Assembly: GCA_017477465.1 (NCBI GenBank)
Contig: JAFUVU010000007.1
Location: 1-64,000 of the forward strand
Origin: Bacteroidales bacterium
GTDB taxonomy: Bacteria > Bacteroidota > Bacteroidia > Bacteroidales > UBA932
Length of the DNA stretch: 64,000 nt
Reading direction: 5' to 3'
Shown here: piece after piece, positions 43,320-51,995 of the stretch
Numbering within the stretch: the stretch's first letter is position 1
Layout: each line of letters begins with the position of its first letter
The notes under the pieces: model-generated
Told to the model about the DNA's origin: nothing
What the model saw: only the letters and a program-made list of their open reading frames with translations
The model's database searches: none
Made by a program: the position numbers and the translations under genes

Positions 43320-45104
43320 ATGGCAAAACGCGAAATCAAGTTCTCCCTGGTTTACAGGGACATGTGGCAAAGCTCGGGAAAGTATGTTCCGAGGGTGGAC
43401 CAGCTAACAGAAGTAGCTCCGGCAATCATAGACATGGGCTGCTTCGACCGCGTGGAAACTAACGGCGGAGCCTTTGAGCAGGTGAACCTGCTGTTCGGCG
43501 AAAACCCCAACAAGGCCGTACGCGCATGGACTGCGCCTTTCCACAAAGCCGGCATACAGACGCACATGCTGGAGCGCGGCCTCAACGCCCTCAGGATGAA
43601 TCCCGTGCCGCTGGACGTGCGCGAACTCATGTTCAAGGTCAAGAAAAAGCAAGGCACCAATATCGCCCGTTCATTCTGCGGCCTCAACGACCACCGCAAC
43701 CTCAAAGGCTCGGTCCTTGGCGCCAAAAAAGGCGGCATGATATCGCAGGTGGCACTTTCCATCACCCATTCCCCGGTCCACACCGTCGCCTACTACATGG
43801 ACATAGTGGACAAGGTAGTGGAATACGGGGCCGATGAAATCTGCCTCAAGGACATGGCCGGCATCGGCCGCCCCAACGTACTTGGAGAACTGGTTGCCGA
43901 TATCAAAAAGAAATACCCCCACATCAAGGTGCAGTACCACGGCCACACCGGCCCCGGATTCTCAGTTGCTTCAATGCTGGAAGTAGCCCGCGCAGGCGCC
44001 GATTATCTGGACGTAGCCGTTGAACCCCTCTCCTGGGGCAAAGTGCACCCGGATGTAATCACAATCCGCGAAATGCTGAAGGCCGACGGCTTCCTGGTCA
44101 AAGACCTCAACATGGACGCCTACATGGAAGTGCGCCGCCTGACCCAGAAGTTCATCGACGACTTCCTGGGATACTGGATCAATCCCAGCAATAAACTCAT
44201 GACCTCGCTGCTGGTGGGCTGCGGCCTTCCCGGCGGAATGATGGGCTCCATGATGGCCGATCTGAAAGGCTTCCAGGGCGCAATCAACGCCGCACAGCGT
44301 GCCCACGGCCGTCCGGAAATGAGCCTGGACACCCTGATGGTCAAACTCTTCGAAGAGGTTGAATACGTATGGCCGCGTCTTGGTTACCCGCCGCTGGTAA
44401 CGCCTTTCAGCCAGTACGTTAAGAACACGGCACTGATGAACCTGTTCAACATGCTTAACGACAAGCCGCGCTGGACAACCATAGACAAAGACACCTGGGG
44501 CATGATCCTGGGCCACATGGGCAAACTGCCCGGACAGCTGGCACCTGAAATCGTCGCCCTGGCAAAAGAAAAAGGCCTCGAATTCACCACCGGCAACCCT
44601 CAGGACAATTACCCGGACGAACTTCCCAAGTTCCGCAAGATGATGGACGAGGAAGGCTGGGACTACGGAGAAGACGACGAAGAACTCTTCGAGCTTGCAA
44701 TGCACGAGCGCCAGTACAGGGATTATCGCAGCGGCATAGCCAAGGAACGCTTCAACAAAGAACTGGCAGAGCTGAAAGCCAAAGCCGGCGCCCCCATCAT
44801 CGTAGAGCGTCCTGTAGTGGAAATGCCCAAGTTCTCAATTGAAGACTATACGGCACGCTACCCCAAGGCCACTCCCGTCCAGAGCCCCGTCAAGGGCCAG
44901 CTCCTCTGGGAAGTGGATGTGGACGACAGCTCCAAGGCCCCTGCCATCGGCAAACAGGTGAAGGCCGGAGAGGTCATCGGCCACGTCCAGACATTCTACG
45001 GGCTTGAGGAAATAGTATCGGCCACTGAAGGCAGAATAGTTGCCGTGACCGGCAAGCAAGGAGACACTGTAGCAAAAGGCGAAATCATTGCCTTCGTACA
45101 ATAA
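43320..45104 (+). CDS. Carboxyltransferase (OadA/PycB-like) with non-biotinylated biotinyl-lipoyl domain
   Basis: A 594-residue protein of the oxaloacetate decarboxylase alpha/pyruvate carboxylase B type. The TIM-barrel carboxyltransferase domain (1-290) has the metal and substrate motifs YRDMWQSS, CLKDMAGIG (catalytic Lys) and YHGHTGPG. A conserved carboxylase middle domain follows (about 300-460). The C-terminal biotinyl-lipoyl domain (516-594) lacks the AMKM biotin site: the tip reads TFYGLEEI (559-566). Transfer would therefore need a separate biotin carrier. It may take part in sodium-pumping decarboxylation or C3/C4 interconversion; other subunits are not in the window. miaB follows after 3 bp. 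Confidence 0.85.
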   Translation: MAKREIKFSLVYRDMWQSSGKYVPRVDQLTEVAPAIIDMGCFDRVETNGGAFEQVNLLFGENPNKAVRAWTAPFHKAGIQTHMLERGLNALRMNPVPLDVRELMFKVKKKQGTNIARSFCGLNDHRNLKGSVLGAKKGGMISQVALSITHSPVHTVAYYMDIVDKVVEYGADEICLKDMAGIGRPNVLGELVADIKKKYPHIKVQYHGHTGPGFSVASMLEVARAGADYLDVAVEPLSWGKVHPDVITIREMLKADGFLVKDLNMDAYMEVRRLTQKFIDDFLGYWINPSNKLMTSLLVGCGLPGGMMGSMMADLKGFQGAINAAQRAHGRPEMSLDTLMVKLFEEVEYVWPRLGYPPLVTPFSQYVKNTALMNLFNMLNDKPRWTTIDKDTWGMILGHMGKLPGQLAPEIVALAKEKGLEFTTGNPQDNYPDELPKFRKMMDEEGWDYGEDDEELFELAMHERQYRDYRSGIAKERFNKELAELKAKAGAPIIVERPVVEMPKFSIEDYTARYPKATPVQSPVKGQLLWEVDVDDSSKAPAIGKQVKAGEVIGHVQTFYGLEEIVSATEGRIVAVTGKQGDTVAKGEIIAFVQ

Positions 45105-45107
45105 GCC

Positions 45108-46418
45108 ATGAAGAAAGCATACATCGAGACATACGGGTGCCAGATGAACGTCAACGATACGGAGGTCATCTTCGCAATCCTTGAAAAAGCCGGCTACGTG
45201 CGTACGGAAGTAATGCAGGAGGCCAACCTGATCATGGCCAACACCTGCTCCATCCGAGACAATGCCGAGCAGCGCATCTGGGGCCGATTGGAAGTCTTTG
45301 CACAGGAGCGGAAAGCCCGTCCCGACACCCTTGTCGGCATAGTGGGCTGCATGGCGGAGCGCTTGAAAGACAAGCTCTTGGATACCGGAAAGGTGGATCT
45401 GGTAGTGGGTCCAGACGCCTATCGTTCACTCCCCCGCCTCATCGCCGCCATCACCCCGGACAATCCCCAGATAGACGTACTCCTCTCTCGCGACGAAACA
45501 TACGCCGACATAACCCCCGTAAGGACCGACAAGAACGGAATATCGGCCTTTATATCCATCATGCGAGGGTGCAACAATGTCTGTTCATACTGCGTCGTGC
45601 CATATACCAGAGGGGCCGAACGCTCCAGGGACGCCCACTCCATAGTGCGGGAAGCTTGCGACGTATATCAACGTGGCTACAAGGAGGTTACGCTTCTTGG
45701 GCAAAATGTTGACAGCTATCTTTGGAAATCGGCCGATGAATGCGTCAACTTTGCCGGATTGCTCGCAAGGGTGGCAGCGATTGCGCCGGACCTCCGCGTC
45801 CGTTTTGCCACGTCGCATCCGAAAGACATAAGCGACGAGGTAATCGAAACCATGGCCGCCTACCCCAACATCTGCAAGCACATACACCTGCCTGTCCAAA
45901 GCGGAAGCTCCAGAATGCTGGAAAAGATGCGCAGGAAATACGACAGGGAGTGGTACCTTGAAAGGGTAGCGAAAATACGCAGCATCATTCCGGACTGCGG
46001 ACTCACCACGGACGTCATCGCCGGTTTCTGCTCCGAGACCGAAGAGGATCACAAAGACACCCTCAGCCTTATGGAAGAAGTAGGCTTCGACTGGGCTTTC
46101 ATGTTCGCCTACTCGGAGCGCCCCGGCACCCTGGCCCAGCGCAATTACCCGGACGATGTCTCCCCTGCCGAAAAGAATCGCAGGCTGAATGAAATAATAG
46201 CCCTGCAGAACCGCAAGTCCCTTGAAAGGTATCGGGCTCAAATCGGCAAGAAACTGGAAGTTCTGGTGGAAGGTCCCTCGAAACGCGATCCGGAGCAGCT
46301 CTGCGGACGCGCCTCCAATAATATGATGTGCGTTTTCCCCGCCCTCGACCGCAAACCAGGGACATACGCCACCGTAGAGGTGGTGGACAGCACATCGGCC
46401 ACGCTCATTTGCAAATAA
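45108..46418 (+). CDS. miaB: tRNA methylthiotransferase MiaB
   Basis: Adds the 2-methylthio group to N6-isopentenyl-adenosine at tRNA position 37. The 436-residue protein has the auxiliary cluster cysteines C11, C47 and C81, the radical SAM cluster C155-xxx-C159-xx-C162 in RGCNNVCSYCVVPYTRG, and the C-terminal TRAM domain (about 370-436). The segment KHIHLPVQSGSSRMLEKMRRKY is conserved. It starts 3 bp after the carboxyltransferase gene and probably shares its transcript. Confidence 0.96.
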   Translation: MKKAYIETYGCQMNVNDTEVIFAILEKAGYVRTEVMQEANLIMANTCSIRDNAEQRIWGRLEVFAQERKARPDTLVGIVGCMAERLKDKLLDTGKVDLVVGPDAYRSLPRLIAAITPDNPQIDVLLSRDETYADITPVRTDKNGISAFISIMRGCNNVCSYCVVPYTRGAERSRDAHSIVREACDVYQRGYKEVTLLGQNVDSYLWKSADECVNFAGLLARVAAIAPDLRVRFATSHPKDISDEVIETMAAYPNICKHIHLPVQSGSSRMLEKMRRKYDREWYLERVAKIRSIIPDCGLTTDVIAGFCSETEEDHKDTLSLMEEVGFDWAFMFAYSERPGTLAQRNYPDDVSPAEKNRRLNEIIALQNRKSLERYRAQIGKKLEVLVEGPSKRDPEQLCGRASNNMMCVFPALDRKPGTYATVEVVDSTSATLICK

Positions 46419-46452
46419 CAAGCCTGGCACAGAGATTGTCAGTTTTTTTCAT

Positions 46453-46460
46453 TACCTTTG
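46453..46460 (+). promoter_or_regulatory. Promoter -7 box TACCTTTG, 4 nt from the next start codon
   Basis: TACCTTTG matches TAnnTTTG; the ATG of the LEA-like lipoprotein is at 46465, so transcription would begin at or near the ATG. Confidence 0.6.
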
Positions 46461-46464
46461 TTTG

Positions 46465-46935
46465 ATGAAAATTTTGAGACATATAGGCCTTTTACTGCTT
46501 GCCTGCCTTATACTGGCCAGTTGCGGCATGTCAAAAGTTAAGGATATATCGCTTTCCTCGGTGGGCATAAGCTACATCGTACCCACTTCTACGCGGTCTT
46601 TTGATGGAAAGCTCCTGCTTGGCATAAACAATCCCGCGCCCAGCTTTGCGGTGCAGGAAGTAACGGGCACAGTGCGTTATAAAGACAAGGAAATCGCCCA
46701 CTTCACCACAGGTTCCCTGGAGCTTCAGGGCAAATCGGACCAAGTGTACGAACTCCCCTGCACGGTAAATCTGGCCGACGGAGCCTCGCTTCTGGACATC
46801 CTTGTCATAGCCAGCCAACGTTCCCTGAACAGCCTAAAGGCCGATGTCTCAGTCCAGGCAGCGCTCAAGAAAAACGGCGTACTGAGGGCACCCTTCACCT
46901 TCAAAGACCTGGACCTGTCCTCCTTCTCAAAGTAA
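46465..46935 (+). CDS. LEA14-like (WHy-type) lipoprotein
   Basis: A 156-residue lipoprotein. The signal ends LILASC with the lipidated Cys at 20. The mature part resembles the LEA type 2/WHy fold of alternating strands: LSSVGISYIVPTSTRSFDGKLLLGINNPAP, then VQEVTGTVRYKDKEIAHFTTG and a C-terminal strand. Function unknown; such domains are thought to be stress- or stability-related. The ATG at 46465 is used (a TTG precedes it). The mRNA may be leaderless. The SPOR gene follows after 4 bp. Confidence 0.75.
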   Translation: MKILRHIGLLLLACLILASCGMSKVKDISLSSVGISYIVPTSTRSFDGKLLLGINNPAPSFAVQEVTGTVRYKDKEIAHFTTGSLELQGKSDQVYELPCTVNLADGASLLDILVIASQRSLNSLKADVSVQAALKKNGVLRAPFTFKDLDLSSFSK

Positions 46936-46939
46936 CAGA

Positions 46940-47389
46940 ATGAAACGCATAATCATCATACTCATTTGCCTTGCAGCCGGGTTCACCGCTCTGCAGGCGC
47001 AGGAAGTAACAACCCCGGTGGATTCTACCCTCATCGGCAAGGACATCATGTCCATAATGGGCCCGGGAGTTACTGTTTCCCAGTCGGCTGCCGTCCGCCA
47101 GGCCCTTGCCAACCATATCCGCAGCAACGCCGCCAAGCCGCTCAGCGGTTACCGCATCCGCGTATATTACGACAACGGACAGCAGGCCCGCTCACGCTCG
47201 GAAGTGATTGAAAGAACGCTGCGCAGCCAATATGGGCTTGGCGTTTATCGCAGCTTTGAAAGCCCCAACTACAAGGTAAGTATCGGCGATTTCAGGACAA
47301 AGGACGAGGCCCTGAAAGTCTATAACGCCCTCAAGGGAACTTACCCCACAGCGTACATAATCAAGGAAACCATCAATTACCCCCGATAA
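46940..47389 (+). CDS. Secreted SPOR-domain protein
   Basis: A 149-residue protein with a signal peptide (about 1-20, ends LQAQ), a short linker, and a C-terminal SPOR domain (about 68-149; SGYRIRVYYDNGQQARSRSEV, then YKVSIGDFRTKDEALKVYNALK). SPOR domains bind denuded glycan strands of septal murein. The protein has little besides the domain. Its stop overlaps the rpoN ATG by 1 bp (TAATG), so the two are coupled. Confidence 0.88.
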   Translation: MKRIIIILICLAAGFTALQAQEVTTPVDSTLIGKDIMSIMGPGVTVSQSAAVRQALANHIRSNAAKPLSGYRIRVYYDNGQQARSRSEVIERTLRSQYGLGVYRSFESPNYKVSIGDFRTKDEALKVYNALKGTYPTAYIIKETINYPR

Positions 47390-48840
47390 TGGCCGCTATA
47401 AAACAGGGACTTGAGCAGAAGCAGCAGCAGAAGCTATCGCCGCTCCAGATTCAGACTATCAAGTTGATAGAGATGCCGGTGCAAGCTTTGGAGCAGCATG
47501 TGCGCGAAGTTCTGAACGACAATCCGGTAATAGATGACACCCCGCAAAAGGGCGAGGAGGAGCCGCGCGACGTTTCAATTTCAGAAGTTGAGGAAAAAGA
47601 GCAAAGCGGCGGCTCCCTGGAAGAAAATTACAGCGCTTCGGACGACGATATCCCCTCTTACAACCTCCATGTAAACAACTGGGGCAAAGACGAAAGGCCC
47701 GAATACAACACCTTCTCCGTCAAGCAAAGCTTCACCCAGAGCCTTCAGGAACAACTTGGATACCGCAATCTTACAGAGCATCAGCGCACCGTAGCCTCCT
47801 TCATCATCGGCTCTTTGGACGAGGACGGCTATCTGCGCAGGGACATAGAATCGCTGGTGGACGACCTGGCCTTCCGCGCCGGGGTGGAATCATCGGCAGA
47901 GGAGGTTGAAAGCATGCTCAAGCTTATCCAGGAGTTCGAGCCCTCGGGAGTAGGTGCGCGCGACCTTCGGGAATGCCTCCTGATTCAGCTGGAAGACAAA
48001 AAACGCACCCCTTCGGTGGCAAACGCCATCCGTGTCCTGGAAGAACAGTTCGACGCTTTCAAAAACAGGCATTTCCAGAAAATAATGGCCCGCCTGCACC
48101 TTAGCGAAGACCAGATGAAAGCCGTTCTGGAAGAAATCCGCCACCTTAATCCATCCCCGGGAGGTCAAATAGACGACTCCTATAACGATCAGGCCCAGCA
48201 AGTGGTTCCGGATTTCCATCTGGACTATGAAAACGGCCAGTTTATCCTTTCCATGCCCCGCTTCAGCGTGCCGGAGCTGCGAATCAACCGCAAATACTCC
48301 GAAATCATGGAAAACGGCCGCCTGTCAGAATCAAAAGCCGACAAAGAAGCCGCCACCTTCGTCAAGCAGAAAATCGATTCGGCCAAATGGTTCATCGAGG
48401 CCCTGCGCCAGAGGCAAAACACCCTGGAAAGCACCATGCGCGCCATAATAGACTATCAAAAAGACTATTTTGCCGATGGTGACGAAAGTTCCCTCAGGCC
48501 CATGGTTCTCAAGGACATAGCCGAAAAGACCGGCTTCGACATCTCCACCATATCACGCGTTGTCAACAGCAAGTGGATAGAGACGCACTTCGGCATTTTC
48601 CCGCTCAAGTACTTCTTCTCCGAAGGCCTTGAAAACAGCGACGGCGAGGAAGTGTCAACCCGCGAAATCAAGAAAGCCCTGCGCGAGATGGTGGACTCTG
48701 AAGACAAGCATAACCCTCTGACCGACGATGAATTAGTTGACGGACTCGCAGCCAAGGGATACAAGGTTGCCCGCCGCACCATCGCCAAATACCGTGCTCA
48801 GCTGGACATTCCCAAAGCCCGTCTGCGCAGAGAACTCTAA
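47389..48840 (+). CDS. rpoN: RNA polymerase sigma-54 factor
   Basis: The alternative sigma factor that needs enhancer-binding ATPases. The 483-residue protein has the Gln-rich region I (LEQKQQQKLSPLQIQTIKLIEMPVQALEQHV), an acidic region II, the core-binding region, the helix-turn-helix segment (DIAEKTGFDISTISRVVNSKWIETHFGIFPLKYFFSEG) and the C-terminal RpoN box ARRTIAKYR. No enhancer-binding activator is encoded nearby. It starts within the last base of the SPOR gene. Confidence 0.97.
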   Translation: MAAIKQGLEQKQQQKLSPLQIQTIKLIEMPVQALEQHVREVLNDNPVIDDTPQKGEEEPRDVSISEVEEKEQSGGSLEENYSASDDDIPSYNLHVNNWGKDERPEYNTFSVKQSFTQSLQEQLGYRNLTEHQRTVASFIIGSLDEDGYLRRDIESLVDDLAFRAGVESSAEEVESMLKLIQEFEPSGVGARDLRECLLIQLEDKKRTPSVANAIRVLEEQFDAFKNRHFQKIMARLHLSEDQMKAVLEEIRHLNPSPGGQIDDSYNDQAQQVVPDFHLDYENGQFILSMPRFSVPELRINRKYSEIMENGRLSESKADKEAATFVKQKIDSAKWFIEALRQRQNTLESTMRAIIDYQKDYFADGDESSLRPMVLKDIAEKTGFDISTISRVVNSKWIETHFGIFPLKYFFSEGLENSDGEEVSTREIKKALREMVDSEDKHNPLTDDELVDGLAAKGYKVARRTIAKYRAQLDIPKARLRREL

Positions 48841-48844
48841 TCTC

Positions 48845-50047
48845 ATGCCCAAGAAATATCTGTCCATACTGCTAGTGGCAATAGCCGTCAGCGCATGCAA
48901 CTGGGGAAGCAGGAAAAGTGCCGATGCGGAGCAGCTTCCGGCCGAAGCCGTAAAAGACACCGTCTATCCCCTTGGATTCTGCACAGACTCATTCAGGGTA
49001 GAGACGGGAAGCATACGCACAGGCGACAATTTCACCGCGTGGGTAAACAGGCTGGGCCTGCCAAGGGAAAAAGCGCTGGCCTTGGTGCAAGCGTGCGATA
49101 CGGTGTTCGATGTAAGAAAACTAAGGGCCGGGAACACCTGGGAGGCATATTATGAAGACTCGACAGCCCTTGGTTACATCGTTTACAACAATTCGCGCAT
49201 CCGCCAGACCATCTTCCGCTGCAAAGATTCGCTGGCCGTCTGGAGTTACAACAAGCCGGTGGAAACCATAGAAAAAAAGGCCGATATCACCATCACCTCC
49301 TCCCTTTGGAACGATATGACGGCCGCCGGTGCCTCTCCGGAGTTAATCTCGGAATTATCAGAGATTTACGCATGGACGGTGGACTTTTTCGGCCTGCAAA
49401 AAGGCGATCGTTTCCGCCTTCTCTACAGCGAAAATATATGCGAGGGTGAATCCGTGGGCATTCAGCGCATCAGTTACTCCGAATTCCTAAGGGACAGCAC
49501 CTGTCTTCCGGCCATCTACTTTGACCAAGGCGACGGAGGCAATACCTACTGGAACGAAAAAGGCGAAAGCATGCGAAAAGCCTTCCTCAAGGCTCCGCTC
49601 AAATTCACCCGCATTTCGTCCGGTTATTCACTTCACAGGCTGCATCCGGTGCACGGAACAGTACGCCCCCATACAGGTGTCGATTATGCAGCGCCGACCG
49701 GAACGCCGGTCATGAGCATCGGCGACGGCACCGTAATAAGCGTCGGATGGGGCGGCGGAGGCGGCAAAACCATCAAAATCAGGCACAATTCCGTTTATAC
49801 CACCGCTTACCTCCATCTGTCCCGCTATGCCGTAAAAGCCGGCCAAAGAGTATCACAGGGCCAGGTTATCGGCTATGTGGGAATGACCGGCACCGCAACG
49901 GGCCCGCATCTGGATTTCCGCGTATGGAAAAACGGCTCGCCTGTAAATCCGCTAAAGCTGGAATCGCCGCCGGCTGAGCCTGTCCGTCCGGAAAACCTTC
50001 CGCTGCTTGATTCCCTGCAACGGGTATTCAGAACCAAGCTTCAATAA
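48845..50047 (+). CDS. M23 peptidase lipoprotein (MepM-like)
   Basis: A 400-residue lipoprotein (lipobox VSAC, C18). The N-terminal part includes FCTDSFRVETGSIRTGDNF and an LysM/OapA-like region (about 55-115). The M23 domain has HTGVD (H276, D280), YLHL (H324) and GPHLDF (H355; the usual third His is Asp, D357). The Asp variant is widespread in this M23 subgroup. It starts 4 bp after rpoN and is followed by a terminator, then the mraZ promoter. The third M23 protein in the window. Confidence 0.93.
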   Translation: MPKKYLSILLVAIAVSACNWGSRKSADAEQLPAEAVKDTVYPLGFCTDSFRVETGSIRTGDNFTAWVNRLGLPREKALALVQACDTVFDVRKLRAGNTWEAYYEDSTALGYIVYNNSRIRQTIFRCKDSLAVWSYNKPVETIEKKADITITSSLWNDMTAAGASPELISELSEIYAWTVDFFGLQKGDRFRLLYSENICEGESVGIQRISYSEFLRDSTCLPAIYFDQGDGGNTYWNEKGESMRKAFLKAPLKFTRISSGYSLHRLHPVHGTVRPHTGVDYAAPTGTPVMSIGDGTVISVGWGGGGGKTIKIRHNSVYTTAYLHLSRYAVKAGQRVSQGQVIGYVGMTGTATGPHLDFRVWKNGSPVNPLKLESPPAEPVRPENLPLLDSLQRVFRTKLQ

Positions 50048-50075
50048 ACTCATCTCCAGATATTTAAGCAATCAT

Positions 50076-50104
50076 TAAAAATGCCGTCACAGCGGCATTT
50101 TTTT
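50076..50104 (+). terminator. Terminator before the division cluster
   Basis: AAAAATGCCG pairs with CGGCATTTTT around a 6-nt loop and runs on into T, separating the M23 gene from mraZ. Confidence 0.88.
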
Positions 50105-50165
50105 GTGTGTTAAAAAGTTTGTGGAAAATTTTGGAAGAAATTGTAATAAAATGGAAAACTTTTAC

Positions 50166-50173
50166 TACCTTTG
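50166..50173 (+). promoter_or_regulatory. Promoter -7 box TACCTTTG for mraZ and the division/cell wall cluster
   Basis: TACCTTTG (TAnnTTTG), 28 bp before the mraZ ATG; an ATTG lies about 22 bp upstream. All genes to the window end read from here without another terminator. Confidence 0.7.
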
Positions 50174-50201
50174 TACCCAAGCGTGAAAGTAAAGAAAAGT
50201 T

Positions 50202-50663
50202 ATGGTCAGATTCTACGGAACAGCCAGCGGAAAAGTTGATGACAAGGGGCGCATCGTGCTCCCTGCCATCTTCCGTGATGCCATGGTCCGCGGCGGCTCC
50301 GAGAACATGACCCTCATCGTGAAGAAGAACGTCCAGCAGTGCTGCATCGACATCTTCCCTGCCGAAGAATGGGAAAACCGCAGCGAAAAGGTGCTGGCCG
50401 GAATCGACCCGGAACTGAATACTGAAGACGCTGATTTTTGGACCAAGTACAATGACGGCGTTTACACCCTCGTTCCGGACGGCAAACTGGGCAGGCTCAA
50501 CATCCCGTCAGAATTACTTGCAAATGCAGGCATTACCAAAGAGGTAGTATTCGGCGGTGTTGGCTACAAACTCCAGATCTGGAATCCGGAGACGCGCAGT
50601 GCCAGCCTTCTCACAGACGAGAAGTTCAAACAAACCGCCTCGAGACTATCCGAACGCAAATAA
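50202..50663 (+). CDS. mraZ: Transcriptional regulator MraZ
   Basis: The first gene of the dcw cluster, a DNA-binding regulator that forms rings of two AbrB-like swapped-hairpin domains. The 153-residue protein has the two SpoVT/AbrB-like halves: GKVDDKGRIVLPAIFRDAM at about 10-28 and VYTLVPDGKLGRLNIPSELLANAGI at about 85-109. MraZ binds repeated sites in its own promoter in other bacteria; I do not see clear TGGG repeats here. rsmH follows after 16 bp. Confidence 0.94.
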   Translation: MVRFYGTASGKVDDKGRIVLPAIFRDAMVRGGSENMTLIVKKNVQQCCIDIFPAEEWENRSEKVLAGIDPELNTEDADFWTKYNDGVYTLVPDGKLGRLNIPSELLANAGITKEVVFGGVGYKLQIWNPETRSASLLTDEKFKQTASRLSERK

Positions 50664-50679
50664 GTGGGAGGTCTCGAAA

Positions 50680-51657
50680 ATGTCTGAATATCATATCCCT
50701 GTACTGCTGGCGGAAAGTATTTCCGCTCTTGTTACAAATCCCGACGGATTATACGCAGATGCCACTTTCGGAGGCGGTGGTCACACCGCTTACCTACTTT
50801 CACGCTTACACGATGGCGGCCGCGTCATCGCCTTCGATCGTGACATCGATGCAATTCAAAGAGCCCCGGAAGATCCCAGGCTTACGCTGATTCATAACAA
50901 TTTCAGGTTCATTGAGAATTATGCGGAGCAGGTGAGGAGATCCCTCGACTTCGCTCGGGATGACAAAGGGGAAGCTCGGGATGACAGAAGGGAGATTGGG
51001 CCGGCGGTGTTTGACGGCATTCTTGCCGACCTTGGCGTATCCAGCCATCAGTTTGACACTGCCGAGCGCGGCTTCAGCTTCCGCTTCGAAGAAGCTCCTC
51101 TGGACATGAGGATGAACAGGGAGTCCAAGCTGACGGCCGAGGATGTAGTAAACACTTACGACGAGGCCGATCTGGAACGTATCCTGAAACTGTACGGAGA
51201 GGTGGACGGGGCACGCAATATGGCCCGTCTCATCGTCCAGGCAAGAAATCAAGCTGCGCTGAAGACCACCGGCGATTTGGACAGGGCCATAGCCAGAATG
51301 CTTCCAAAGAATGCCGAGCATAAACTGCTGGCAAAAGTATATCAGGCGCTTAGGATTGAAGTAAACCAGGAAATGCGTTCCCTGGAGAAATTCCTGGAAG
51401 GAGCGACGCGCAGCCTCAAGGACGGCGGACGCCTTGTAGTAATCACCTACCACAGCCTGGAAGACCGCATGGTGAAAAACTTCATCAAGACCGGCAATGT
51501 GGAAGGCACGGAGCATAAAGACCTGTACGGCCGCACCCAAGCCCCGCTTGAGGCGATAAACCGCAAGCCTATCATACCGACGGAAGAAGAGATATCGGCC
51601 AATACAAGGGCCAGAAGCGCCAAACTCAGGATAGCGGATAGGAGGGCCGAGGCATGA
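50680..51657 (+). CDS. rsmH: 16S rRNA m4C1402 methyltransferase RsmH with inserted repeat element
   Basis: Methylates N4 of C1402 in 16S rRNA using SAM. The 325-residue protein has the SAM-binding DATFGGGGHTAYLL, DGILADLGVSSHQFD, and the C-terminal EDRMVKNFI. It is about 20 residues longer than usual. The extra part, residues 86-105 (RRSLDFARDDKGEARDDRRE), lies in the loop between the NNF and DGILADLG segments and is encoded by a repeat element with two 21-bp copies of GCTCGGGATGACA-type sequence. The ATG at 50680 (MSEYHIPVLL) is chosen; upstream codons overlap mraZ. It overlaps ftsL by 4 bp. Confidence 0.96.
   Translation: MSEYHIPVLLAESISALVTNPDGLYADATFGGGGHTAYLLSRLHDGGRVIAFDRDIDAIQRAPEDPRLTLIHNNFRFIENYAEQVRRSLDFARDDKGEARDDRREIGPAVFDGILADLGVSSHQFDTAERGFSFRFEEAPLDMRMNRESKLTAEDVVNTYDEADLERILKLYGEVDGARNMARLIVQARNQAALKTTGDLDRAIARMLPKNAEHKLLAKVYQALRIEVNQEMRSLEKFLEGATRSLKDGGRLVVITYHSLEDRMVKNFIKTGNVEGTEHKDLYGRTQAPLEAINRKPIIPTEEEISANTRARSAKLRIADRRAEA
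50935..50994. repeat. In-frame repeat insertion within rsmH
   Basis: The segment holds TCCCTCGACTTCGCTCGGGA (imperfect palindrome with TCCC/GGGA ends) and two 21-bp direct copies starting GCTCGGGATGACA at 50953 and 50974. It is 60 bp long and keeps the reading frame. Similar TCGACTTCGCTCGGGATGAC words occur as dispersed repeats in other Bacteroidota genomes, as I recall; a genome search is needed. Confidence 0.75.
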
Positions 51658-51995
51658 GCGTAAAAAGCGTCTGGACAGCCGTCCGCAACACTTTCAGGGC
51701 CATCCGCAACGGCGAATTTCTCCTTCGCATCAGGGCCGACAAATACTACATGCACATCATGTACCTGTTCCTCCTGATGTGGGTCACGATCCTCCTTAGC
51801 CTTCAAGTGGACAAAACCCTCGCAAGGGTGGGAGACAATAAAGTGAAGCTTGAAACCCTTCGCATCCACCACGCAGAAAAAGAGGCCGCACTGGTGAAAC
51901 TTCACAGCGCATCGGCAGCTGAAATCAGACTTGGAGAACTTGGCTCGAAGGCAGCCCTGCCTTCAGAACCGGCAACGATAATAAAGAAAAAATGA
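51654..51995 (+). CDS. ftsL: FtsL-like division protein
   Basis: A 113-residue small bitopic division protein. It has a cytoplasmic N-terminus (about 1-34), one membrane helix (about 35-52, MYLFLLMWVTILLSLQV), then a short leucine-zipper-like periplasmic helix (about 55-90). It overlaps rsmH by 4 bp and ftsI by 4 bp (51992-51995), the normal position of ftsL between the two, although sequence identity of FtsL is always low. It should form a complex with FtsQ and recruit FtsI/FtsW. Confidence 0.8.
   Translation: MSVKSVWTAVRNTFRAIRNGEFLLRIRADKYYMHIMYLFLLMWVTILLSLQVDKTLARVGDNKVKLETLRIHHAEKEAALVKLHSASAAEIRLGELGSKAALPSEPATIIKKK

Noticed and set aside
50557..50679. Longer rsmH frame beginning inside mraZ
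   Set aside because: The extra 41 residues have no similarity to RsmH and overlap mraZ in another frame.
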